Below, in pieces: positions 1 to 5,457 of a stretch of DNA of 6,564 bases. The position numbers and the translations under genes are program-made. Each line of letters starts with the position of its first letter. Position 1 is the stretch's first letter. The DNA comes from DATELY01 sp035276085 (GTDB lineage: Bacteria > Pseudomonadota > Gammaproteobacteria > Steroidobacterales > Steroidobacteraceae): contig DATELY010000120.1 in the NCBI GenBank assembly GCA_035276085.1, forward strand, positions 1 to 6,564. The letters run 5' to 3'. The notes under the pieces are model-generated. The model searched no databases. It was not told the origin of the DNA and saw only the letters and a list, made by a program, of their open reading frames with translations.

Positions 1-26
1 GTCGCGCTTCGGCGGAGGGTGTGGGG

Positions 27-114
27 ATGTGAGGACGTGTGGACGTGTGGACGTGTGGACGTGCGGGCGTGCGGGCGTGCGGGCGTGCGGGCGTGCAGGG
101 GTGCAGGCGTGCGG
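27..114. repeat. Tandem array of eleven 8-bp units
   Basis: Eleven back-to-back 8-mers occupy this stretch in perfect phase: ATGTGAGG once, ACGTGTGG three times, ACGTGCGG once, GCGTGCGG three times, then GCGTGCAG, GGGTGCAG and GCGTGCGG. The variants come in blocks, as expected when single units are copied by replication slippage. The plus strand is strongly G/T-rich. The array forms most of the left arm of the surrounding palindrome and lies outside any gene I can support. Confidence 0.9.
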
Positions 115-137
115 GTGTCAAGCGCGTGATTTCTGAC

Positions 138-193
138 GCCATTACGCCATTACGCCATCCCGCCATCCCGCCATGACGTCCTCACGTCCCCAC
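138..193. repeat. Opposing array of seven 8-bp units
   Basis: Seven consecutive 8-mers fill this stretch: GCCATTAC twice, GCCATCCC twice, then GCCATGAC, GTCCTCAC and GTCCCCAC. Read on the minus strand most units have the form GTNNNGGC or GGNNNGGC, the same frame and general pattern as the left-hand array read on the plus strand. This is what makes the region palindromic. The central units match the left-arm units only partly (about five of eight positions), whereas the two outermost belong to the near-perfect 36-nt arm. The outer units overlap the stop codon and end of the channel gene. Confidence 0.85.
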
Positions 194-1855
194 ACCCTCC
201 GCCGAAGCGCGGCTTGCCGCGACGGGCTCGCTTTGCGGTGCCGGCGCCGCAAACCATTGGTCGCGGACCACGACCTTGGCGTTCTCGGGATCGCCTTCGT
301 ACGCGGGCGTCATGATCTGTACGCCGTACTCATTGAAGACGTCGAGGATGTTGCGGTGGAGATCGGTCAGGGCGCGATACTTCAGTCCCGCGTCGTTGCA
401 GTACGCATTCAGCTCATATGTCACGCTGAAGTCGCCGAGGGCACGCTGCAGGATGAACGCCCGCGGCTCGCGCAGCACCGCCGGCGTTCGGTCGGCCGCC
501 ATGAGCAACATCGCTTCCACCTGGCGCCACGGCGTTTCATATCCGATGCCCACGGTCGTATGCAGTATCAAGCCCTGTTCACGCGCGAGCTTGCTGTAGT
601 TCGTGACGGGACTCGTGAGGATGAGCGAATTGGGAACGATCACTTCCTCGTTCTTGAAGGAACGCAGGTGCGTGACCTGCAAGCGCGTCTGCGTGACCTG
701 GCCGAGCGTATCGCCGATCTCGACCCACTCGCCGGTCGTGAAGACGCGTCGATAGGTGAGTGCATAGCCGGCGATGAGATTCGATATGAACGATGAGGAG
801 CCGATGGAGAACATCACGCCCACGAGGAGTGAGAGTCCTTTGAACGCCTCGGATTGAGATCCGGGTATGTAGGGATAGGCCACCACGATCGCGAACAGAA
901 TGATCACGATGCGAATGCCGCGGTAGGTCGGTTCCGCCCAGTCGGGATAGAAGCTGCGAAATGTGATGGTGCCCTTCGCAACGTAGTCGAAGAACAGGCG
1001 CAGGAAGCGCAGCGCATAGCGAACGATGACGTAGAGCAGCACGAGGAAGATGATGTCCGGGAGCTTGGCCACCGTGACACGCCCCATGGTGCTCAGCGGG
1101 TCCACGAGCAGATCCAACAGGCGCTTCCCCAGCGCCCGCGTCCAGGGGAATTGGCTGAGCACATACTCGACATACAGGTAAATGACGATCGCGGCCGCGA
1201 GCCAGGACAGCGACCTCAGCAGCGCTGCAACCGCAGACCAGATCTGTCCGGCCCCGAGAATCTGGAATGACTGAATCGCGATGTCGTGGACGTGACGCTT
1301 GTAGCGTTCCTCGGCAAGCTGCTGCAGACGGCGAAAGAGAAGCACGGTCAGCCACAGCCCGACCGCAAAGACAGCGGTCGCAAGCGCAACCTGCTTGGCG
1401 GCGGCGCGCAGGAACTGCGCGCTGCGCTCGTAGCGATACGTAGCGATCGCGCTGCGCACCTGGCGCGCGTAGGACTCCGCCAGCAGGTCGCGATGGATAC
1501 CCTCGGCCGCGGCATCGACATCGAGTGCGGACACGATTTCGCGCGGTCCCGCAACCACCGCCGTGTGCACCGTATCGCCACGGACGGTGTGCACCGATTC
1601 CGGCGTAACGCTCACATCCTCGGCCGCCTTCACGATGCGGCGCTCAACCTCATCGGCACGTTTTTCTGCCGGATAGGAAGGTATGCCGCGGACGGGAAAC
1701 AGGGGCCGCCCGTCGATGCTCACCCACGCCGGAGCACCTGCCGGCGGCGACGGACTCGATTGAGCAGGCGATTCTTGTGCCGACGCAGTCGCGATCGTCA
1801 GCGTCACTGCAACGAGGATGCTGCTTGCGCGAAGATGGACGGTCAGCCTTGGCAT
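182..1855 (-). CDS. MscS-family mechanosensitive ion channel with signal peptide and periplasmic domain
   Basis: Predicted 557-residue inner-membrane channel that would open under membrane tension and release small solutes on osmotic downshock. An upstream in-frame GTG at 1915 would add 20 residues. I prefer the ATG at 1853-1855 because it directly starts a Sec signal peptide (residues 1-26, ending ATASA before QE), although no strong ribosome binding site is visible. Residues 27-150 form a periplasmic domain rich in charged residues. Hydrophobic segments lie near 151-174, 207-233, 264-287, 312-330 and 339-367. The last is the MscS pore helix (Gly/Ser-rich, GSSSFISNLIAGY at 352-364). The beta domain follows (GEWVEIGDTLGQV at 375-387; VPNSLILTSPVTNYS at 407-421), then the alpha/beta C-terminal domain. 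The protein is far longer than classical small MscS (about 290 residues) because of the N-terminal domain and two extra helices. Its C-terminal tail is Ala/Pro/Ser-rich and its last nine codons lie in the palindromic repeat. Family is firm; gating properties and exact subfamily are not known. Confidence 0.93.
   Translation of the reverse strand: MPRLTVHLRASSILVAVTLTIATASAQESPAQSSPSPPAGAPAWVSIDGRPLFPVRGIPSYPAEKRADEVERRIVKAAEDVSVTPESVHTVRGDTVHTAVVAGPREIVSALDVDAAAEGIHRDLLAESYARQVRSAIATYRYERSAQFLRAAAKQVALATAVFAVGLWLTVLLFRRLQQLAEERYKRHVHDIAIQSFQILGAGQIWSAVAALLRSLSWLAAAIVIYLYVEYVLSQFPWTRALGKRLLDLLVDPLSTMGRVTVAKLPDIIFLVLLYVIVRYALRFLRLFFDYVAKGTITFRSFYPDWAEPTYRGIRIVIILFAIVVAYPYIPGSQSEAFKGLSLLVGVMFSIGSSSFISNLIAGYALTYRRVFTTGEWVEIGDTLGQVTQTRLQVTHLRSFKNEEVIVPNSLILTSPVTNYSKLAREQGLILHTTVGIGYETPWRQVEAMLLMAADRTPAVLREPRAFILQRALGDFSVTYELNAYCNDAGLKYRALTDLHRNILDVFNEYGVQIMTPAYEGDPENAKVVVRDQWFAAPAPQSEPVAASRASAEGVGT
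232..253. repeat. 22-bp near-palindrome inside the 3' end of the channel gene
   Basis: TTTGCGG at 232-238 is the exact reverse complement of CCGCAAA at 247-253. The eight bases between continue the symmetry except for one mismatch (T239 against G246). In the channel mRNA this would form a GC-rich hairpin in codons 535-541, an Ala/Pro stretch. It lies 20 nt from the arm of the large palindrome. No run of T follows it in the direction of transcription, so it is not a typical intrinsic terminator. It may be a by-product of the Ala/Pro coding sequence. Confidence 0.5.
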
Positions 1856-2110
1856 GCGCAGCGCCGTACGAGTAAACGAGGTGTCTGCAGTCCACGCAAC
1901 ATAGCCCCAAGCCACGCCGTTGGGCGCTCGTAGCCGTGAGCGCGGAAGTTGCCCGTTCTACGTAGGTATCGACATCACCGCCGCGCGGGGGGCTGCCGCC
2001 GAGTGGCTGCTGCGAGCGTGAGAGAAGAATGCCCGCTCTTCGGATTGTCGCCTCTCGCGCCTTGCCGCCAACTGCGACCAGGCAGCGGCAATACAGCCCG
2101 AGGAGATGAC
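1856..2110. other. Divergent intergenic region between channel and SYLF genes
   Basis: This 255-nt gap must hold the promoters of both divergent genes unless the channel starts at the upstream GTG (1915). I see no convincing -35/-10 pair on either strand. The best minus-strand candidate, TTGCGT then 17 nt then TTTACT (about 1904-1876), matches the consensus poorly. A 7-bp perfect stem, TTGCCGC at 2062-2068 with GCGGCAA at 2085-2091, sits 9 nt upstream of the SYLF ribosome binding site and could form in its 5' leader. Confidence 0.4.
2101..2105 (+). promoter_or_regulatory. Ribosome binding site of the SYLF gene
   Basis: AGGAG, within GAGGAGA, lies 5 nt before the ATG at 2111. It fixes this start over the longer open frame that extends upstream to 1949, because the upstream 54 codons have no such site and would bury the signal peptide. 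Confidence 0.85.
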
Positions 2111-2674
2111 ATGAAACCCGTGACGGCAGGTTCGATATTCATTGCGCTGTTGTTGCTGGTCGGTGTCGCGCGCGCGGATGAGTACGACGACACGATCGCA
2201 CTGTTCAAGAACGCGGGCGAGAGCGGGACGTTCTTCAAGAAGAGCTACGGCTATGCCGTGTTTCCGACCGTAGGGAAGGCCGGCTTCGTCGTCGGCGGCG
2301 GACGCGGCAGCGGCAAGGTGTTCGAGCGCGGCAAGTATGTCGGCGATACCAAGATGACTCAGCTCAGCGTCGGCTTGCAGGCAGGCGGCCAGGCGTTCAG
2401 CCAGATCATTTTCTTCCAGGACAAGCGTGCGCTCGATGAATTCACCTCCGGCAACTTCGAGTTCGGCGCGACCGCTCAAGCTGTTGCGATCACCGCGGCT
2501 GCAGGGGCCAGCACCGGAACCAGCGGATCGACCGCCGGTGCCAGCGCCGGCAAGAAGGATGCAACGACTGTCGGCAACTATCACAAGGGGATGGCTGTCT
2601 TCACCATCGCCAAAGGCGGCGCGATGTTCGAGGCCTCGGTGGCGGGGCAGAAGTTCTCGTACAAAGCGCTGTGA
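2111..2674 (+). CDS. Exported SYLF (Ysc84/DUF500) domain protein
   Basis: A 187-residue protein with a clear Sec signal peptide: MKP, then a hydrophobic core at about 8-19, and predicted cleavage after ARA at residue 22, so it is probably periplasmic or surface-exposed. From about residue 38 the rest matches the SYLF/Ysc84 family, which includes lipid-binding proteins in eukaryotes. Recognisable family blocks are SYGYAVFPTVGKAGFVVGGG (45-64), a glycine-rich turn and VFERG (70-74), LQAGGQAFSQIIFFQD (89-104), the AVAITAAA segment (124-131), and the terminal KGGAMFEASVAGQKFSYK (168-185). Residues about 129-148 are an Ala/Gly/Ser/Thr low-complexity loop followed by KKD. Bacterial members are common single-gene exported proteins, and their cellular role is poorly defined; lipid or membrane binding is inferred from the family only. 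It is divergent from the channel gene and separated from xfp by 337 nt, so it is probably transcribed alone. Confidence 0.92.
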   Translation: MKPVTAGSIFIALLLLVGVARADEYDDTIALFKNAGESGTFFKKSYGYAVFPTVGKAGFVVGGGRGSGKVFERGKYVGDTKMTQLSVGLQAGGQAFSQIIFFQDKRALDEFTSGNFEFGATAQAVAITAAAGASTGTSGSTAGASAGKKDATTVGNYHKGMAVFTIAKGGAMFEASVAGQKFSYKAL

Positions 2675-2757
2675 CGATCCGCTCCTGCGCTGCTCCTCGA
2701 GTCGTTCACCTCGCGTCATCGGTCGCTCGCACTTCGTCCGGGTAGTCCCCGCGCGCG

Positions 2758-2819
2758 TGGGGCCTGGGGTGTGAGGCGTGGGCCAGAGAGGAGTCCTTCA
2801 AATTCTGGCCCAGGCCCCA
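2758..2819 (+). other. Two mutually exclusive hairpins between the SYLF gene and xfp
   Basis: Outer stem: TGGGGCCTGGG at 2758-2768 pairs perfectly with CCCAGGCCCCA at 2809-2819 (11 bp). Inner stem: TGGGCCAGA at 2779-2787 pairs perfectly with TCTGGCCCA at 2804-2812 (9 bp). Both use bases 2809-2812, so the full stems cannot coexist. No U-run follows, so an intrinsic terminator is unlikely. It could end the SYLF transcript in a factor-dependent way, stabilise the 3' end, or act as a switch in a long xfp leader. The pairing is read directly; any role is inference. Confidence 0.5.
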
Positions 2820-2919
2820 AGCCCTGCTGGCATCGCCTTAACCTGGTGCCACGTGCGAGTGCCGACGCAGCCCAACTTGCCCCTTCTGCGCATGGCGTCA
2901 CCCCCGCGCGGTTTTAGAG

Positions 2920-2933
2920 TGGTAGCGCTTCTC
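2920..2933 (+). promoter_or_regulatory. Possible LacI-family operator upstream of xfp
   Basis: TGGTAGCGCTTCTC has the central AGCGCT palindrome and the left half of TGGTAGCGCTACCA, a form reported for LacI-family sugar regulators in Proteobacteria. The right half agrees poorly (11 of 14 positions overall). It lies 78 nt upstream of the xfp start, a sensible place for a repressor controlling sugar genes. No regulator gene is in the window, and a short motif like this can arise by chance. Confidence 0.25.
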
Positions 2934-2999
2934 ACCGATGCCGATCAGCACTTCCGCCAGACTGTATCTGCGCATGCAGCGTTTGCGTGCGGCCACTCG

Positions 3000-3005
3000 A
3001 AGGAG
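3000..3005 (+). promoter_or_regulatory. Ribosome binding site of xfp
   Basis: AAGGAG lies 6 nt before the ATG at 3012. It decides the start in favour of an 800-residue protein over the longer open frame beginning at 2778. Confidence 0.88.
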
Positions 3006-3011
3006 ACTCGA

Positions 3012-5414
3012 ATGTCAGCGGTAACCACGCCTGCCAAATCTCGATCGTCGACCAAGACATCACGACTGAGCGCTGAGGAGTTGCGCCGCATCGATGCGTG
3101 GTGGCGCGCCTGCAACTACCTCGCTGTGGGCATGATCTATCTGCGCAACAATCCGCTGTTGCGAGAGCCGCTGACGGTCCAGCACGTCAAGCATCGCTTG
3201 CTGGGTCACTGGGGCGCGAGCCCCGCGCTCTCGTTCGTGTGGGCGCACTTGAACCGCATCATCAAGCGCGACGATCTCGACGTGATCTTCATGGCGGGGC
3301 CGGGGCACGGTGCGCCCGGAGTGCTCGCACCCGCTTATCTCGAAGGCACGTACTCGGAGGTGTATCCCGACAAGAGCGAAGACCTCGAAGGCATGGAGAG
3401 ATTCTTCAAGCAGTTCTCGTTCCCAGGTCATATCGGCAGCCACGTGACGCCGGAGACGCCGGGATCGATCCATGAAGGCGGCGAGCTCGGCTATTCGGTG
3501 TCGCACGCCTACGGCGCCGTGCTCGACAACCCGGATCTGATCGTCGCGTGCGTGGTGGGCGACGGCGAAGCCGAAACCGGCCCGCTCGCGACCGCCTGGC
3601 ACTCGAACAAGTTCATCAATCCGATCTGCGACGGCGCCGTGCTGCCGATCCTGAACCTGAATGGATACAAGATCGCCAATCCCACCGTGCTCGCCCGCAT
3701 CAGTCACGACGAGCTCGAATCGCTGTTCGTGGGTTACGGCTACACACCTTACTTCGTCGAAGGCGACGAGCCGGACACGATGCATCAGAAGATGGCCGCG
3801 ACGCTGGACGAAACCATCGGCCGCATCCGTGCCATCCAGCGTGCCGCGCGCGCCAACAACAAAGCGGAGCGTCCGCGCTGGCCGATGATCGTCCTGCGGG
3901 CGCCCAAAGGCTGGACCGGACCGAAGGAAATCAAGGGTCACAAAGCAGAAGGGTCGTGGCGTTCACATCAGGTGCCGTTCGCGGATGTGCGCGAGAACCC
4001 GGAAAGCCTGGCGCTCCTGGAGAGCTGGCTGAAGAGTTACCGGCCGCAAGAATTGTTCGATACGACAGGCCGACTGATCCCCGAACTGCGAGAGTTGGCG
4101 CCTAAAGGAACGCGCCGAATGAGCGCGAATCCGCACGCGAACGGCGGACTGCTGCGCAAGGACCTGAAGCTTCCCGACTTCCGTCACTACGCGGTCAACG
4201 TGCCGGCGGGCGGGGCGACGCGTCATGAGAACACCAAACCGCTCGGCGCCTTCCTGCGCGACATCATGCGCAACAACATGACCAACTTCCGCGTCTTCGG
4301 TCCCGACGAAACGGCCTCGAACCGCCTGCAGGCCTTGTATGAGGTCACGAAGAAGACATGGATGGCCGATCTGCTACCCGAAGATGCCGATGGCGGGGAG
4401 CTCGCGCGCGACGGGCGCGTCATGGAACTGCTCTCCGAGCATACGTTGATCGGATGGCTCGAAGGCTATCTGCTCACCGGACGACATGGATTCTTCCACA
4501 CCTACGAGGCCTTCGCGCACGTCGTCGATTCCATGTTCAACCAGCATGCGAAATGGTTGGACATCTGCAAGAACCATGTGCCGTGGCGAGCGTCGGTCGC
4601 ATCGCAGAACATCCTGCTGTCCTCGACCGTTTGGCGCCAGGACCACAATGGCTTCTCGCATCAGGATCCGGGGTTCATCGATCTTGCAACCAACAAGAGT
4701 CCGTCGGTGACTCGCGTCTATCTGCCGCCGGATGCCAACACCCTGCTGGCGGTCGCGGATCGGTGCCTGCGCTCCACCGATTGCATCAACGTGATCGTCG
4801 CCGACAAACAGAAGCACATGCAGTTCACGACCATCGAGGAGGCGATCGTTCATTGCGAGAAGGGTATCGGCATCTGGCGTCGCGCCAGCACGGACGAGGG
4901 CGTGGAACCGGATGTCGTGATGGCATCGTGCGGCGACGTCGCGACGCTGGAAGCGCTCGCCGCTGCGGCCATCCTGCGTGAACGCCTGCCGGACCTGAAG
5001 CTGCGCTTCATCAACGTGGTCGACCTTTTCAAGCTCCAGCCGGCAACGGAGCATCCGCACGGGTTGGAGCCTGGCGAGTTCGACAGTTTGTTCACCGTCG
5101 ACAAGCCGGTGATCTTCAGCTTCCATGGCTATCCGTGGTTGATCTACAAACTCGCATTCCGCCAGCACGCGAACCTGCACGTCCATGGTTATCGCGAGCG
5201 CGGCAACATCAATACGCCGCTCGAGCTTGCGATCCTGAATGAGATCGACCGCTTTCACCTGGTCATGGATGTGATCGATCGCGTGCCCGGACTCGCCGGC
5301 AAGGCCGCGCATCTGAAGGATGAGATGCGCAACGCCGTGATCGACCATCTCAACTACGCGCACAGCGAGGGCACGGACCGCGCCGAGATCACCGAATGGG
5401 TATGGCCGTACTGA
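3012..5414 (+). CDS. xfp: Phosphoketolase (xylulose-5-phosphate / fructose-6-phosphate)
   Basis: An 800-residue, full-length cytosolic thiamine-diphosphate enzyme. It cleaves xylulose-5-phosphate with phosphate to acetyl-phosphate and glyceraldehyde-3-phosphate, and often fructose-6-phosphate to acetyl-phosphate and erythrose-4-phosphate. Domain order is family-typical: N-terminal ThDP (PP) domain about 20-380, middle pyrimidine-binding domain about 385-600, C-terminal domain about 600-800. Visible hallmarks are GHWG (His66), GPGHGAPG (His99), the EGGELGYSVSHAYGA signature, the ThDP/Mg motif GDGEAETG (183-190) with NLNG (215-218), RSHQ (His319, Gln320), LEGYLLTGRHG (Glu484) and RQDHNGFSHQDPG (Gln543, His545, Asn546, His550). 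No catalytic position looks replaced. The first 20 residues are a Ser/Thr/Lys-rich tail. Sequence alone does not separate single from dual substrate specificity. It is followed after 43 nt by glgP with no terminator between, so the two are probably co-transcribed. Confidence 0.98.
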   Translation: MSAVTTPAKSRSSTKTSRLSAEELRRIDAWWRACNYLAVGMIYLRNNPLLREPLTVQHVKHRLLGHWGASPALSFVWAHLNRIIKRDDLDVIFMAGPGHGAPGVLAPAYLEGTYSEVYPDKSEDLEGMERFFKQFSFPGHIGSHVTPETPGSIHEGGELGYSVSHAYGAVLDNPDLIVACVVGDGEAETGPLATAWHSNKFINPICDGAVLPILNLNGYKIANPTVLARISHDELESLFVGYGYTPYFVEGDEPDTMHQKMAATLDETIGRIRAIQRAARANNKAERPRWPMIVLRAPKGWTGPKEIKGHKAEGSWRSHQVPFADVRENPESLALLESWLKSYRPQELFDTTGRLIPELRELAPKGTRRMSANPHANGGLLRKDLKLPDFRHYAVNVPAGGATRHENTKPLGAFLRDIMRNNMTNFRVFGPDETASNRLQALYEVTKKTWMADLLPEDADGGELARDGRVMELLSEHTLIGWLEGYLLTGRHGFFHTYEAFAHVVDSMFNQHAKWLDICKNHVPWRASVASQNILLSSTVWRQDHNGFSHQDPGFIDLATNKSPSVTRVYLPPDANTLLAVADRCLRSTDCINVIVADKQKHMQFTTIEEAIVHCEKGIGIWRRASTDEGVEPDVVMASCGDVATLEALAAAAILRERLPDLKLRFINVVDLFKLQPATEHPHGLEPGEFDSLFTVDKPVIFSFHGYPWLIYKLAFRQHANLHVHGYRERGNINTPLELAILNEIDRFHLVMDVIDRVPGLAGKAAHLKDEMRNAVIDHLNYAHSEGTDRAEITEWVWPY

Positions 5415-5444
5415 GCGAGCCGCGTACGTCAGCGAGTAGATTGT

Positions 5445-5450
5445 GAGGAA
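5445..5450 (+). promoter_or_regulatory. Ribosome binding site of glgP
   Basis: GAGGAA lies 7 nt before the ATG at 5458. It supports independent translation initiation of the second gene in the xfp-glgP unit. Confidence 0.8.
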
Positions 5451-5457
5451 ATCAACC

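Larger units (their letters stand above)
3..211. repeat. Long imperfect palindrome built from 8-bp units
   Basis: Bases 3-38 and 176-211 are reverse complements over 36 positions with one mismatch (T28 against G186, which is a G-T wobble if the plus strand is transcribed). Nearer the centre, 114-120 and 134-140 also pair (GGTGTCA with TGACGCC, one wobble) around a 13-nt loop. The outer pairs sum to 214 and the inner pairs to 254. That 40-nt offset equals exactly five 8-bp units, so the left arm appears to carry five more units than the right. The right arm overlaps the last nine codons and the stop of the channel gene. It could act as a hairpin or bidirectional terminator, or be a REP/MITE-like dispersed element; no transposase or target duplication is visible. 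The structure is seen directly; its function is unknown. Confidence 0.85.
2675..3011. other. 337-nt intergenic region upstream of xfp, no gene supported
   Basis: The xfp frame stays open upstream to a GTG at 2778, but those 78 codons do not resemble phosphoketolase and lack a ribosome binding site, so I treat the stretch as non-coding. It contains two overlapping hairpins (2758-2819), a possible LacI-type operator (2920-2933), and an imperfect stem just after the SYLF stop (GTGACGA at 2671-2677 with TCGTTCAC at 2702-2709, one bulge). I found no clear sigma70 promoter and no T-tract terminator. The promoter for the xfp-glgP unit should lie here. Confidence 0.6.

Noticed and set aside
27..193. 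CRISPR array
   Set aside because: The repeats are contiguous 8-mers without spacers, unlike 24-40 bp direct repeats separated by unique spacers.
1856..1915. Channel gene starting at the GTG at 1915
   Set aside because: It would place 20 polar-to-mixed residues before an otherwise standard signal peptide. The ATG at 1855 starts the peptide directly. Not fully excluded because neither start has a good ribosome binding site.
1949..2110. Longer SYLF protein starting 54 codons upstream
   Set aside because: The extension is Arg/Cys-rich and family-unlike and would place the signal peptide internally. The ATG at 2111 has a strong ribosome binding site.
1958..2719. 253-codon minus-strand frame over the SYLF gene
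   Set aside because: It is a shadow of a clear signal-peptide-bearing SYLF gene with a strong ribosome binding site on the plus strand.
2778..3011. N-terminal extension of phosphoketolase by 78 residues from an upstream GTG
   Set aside because: The added sequence is unlike the family, has no ribosome binding site, and overlaps the hairpin region. The ATG at 3012 has AAGGAG at good spacing and gives the usual 800-residue length.
3060..3941. 293-codon open frame on the minus strand
   Set aside because: It is antisense to the phosphoketolase N-terminal domain, is Arg/His/Val-rich, and has no recognisable motif.
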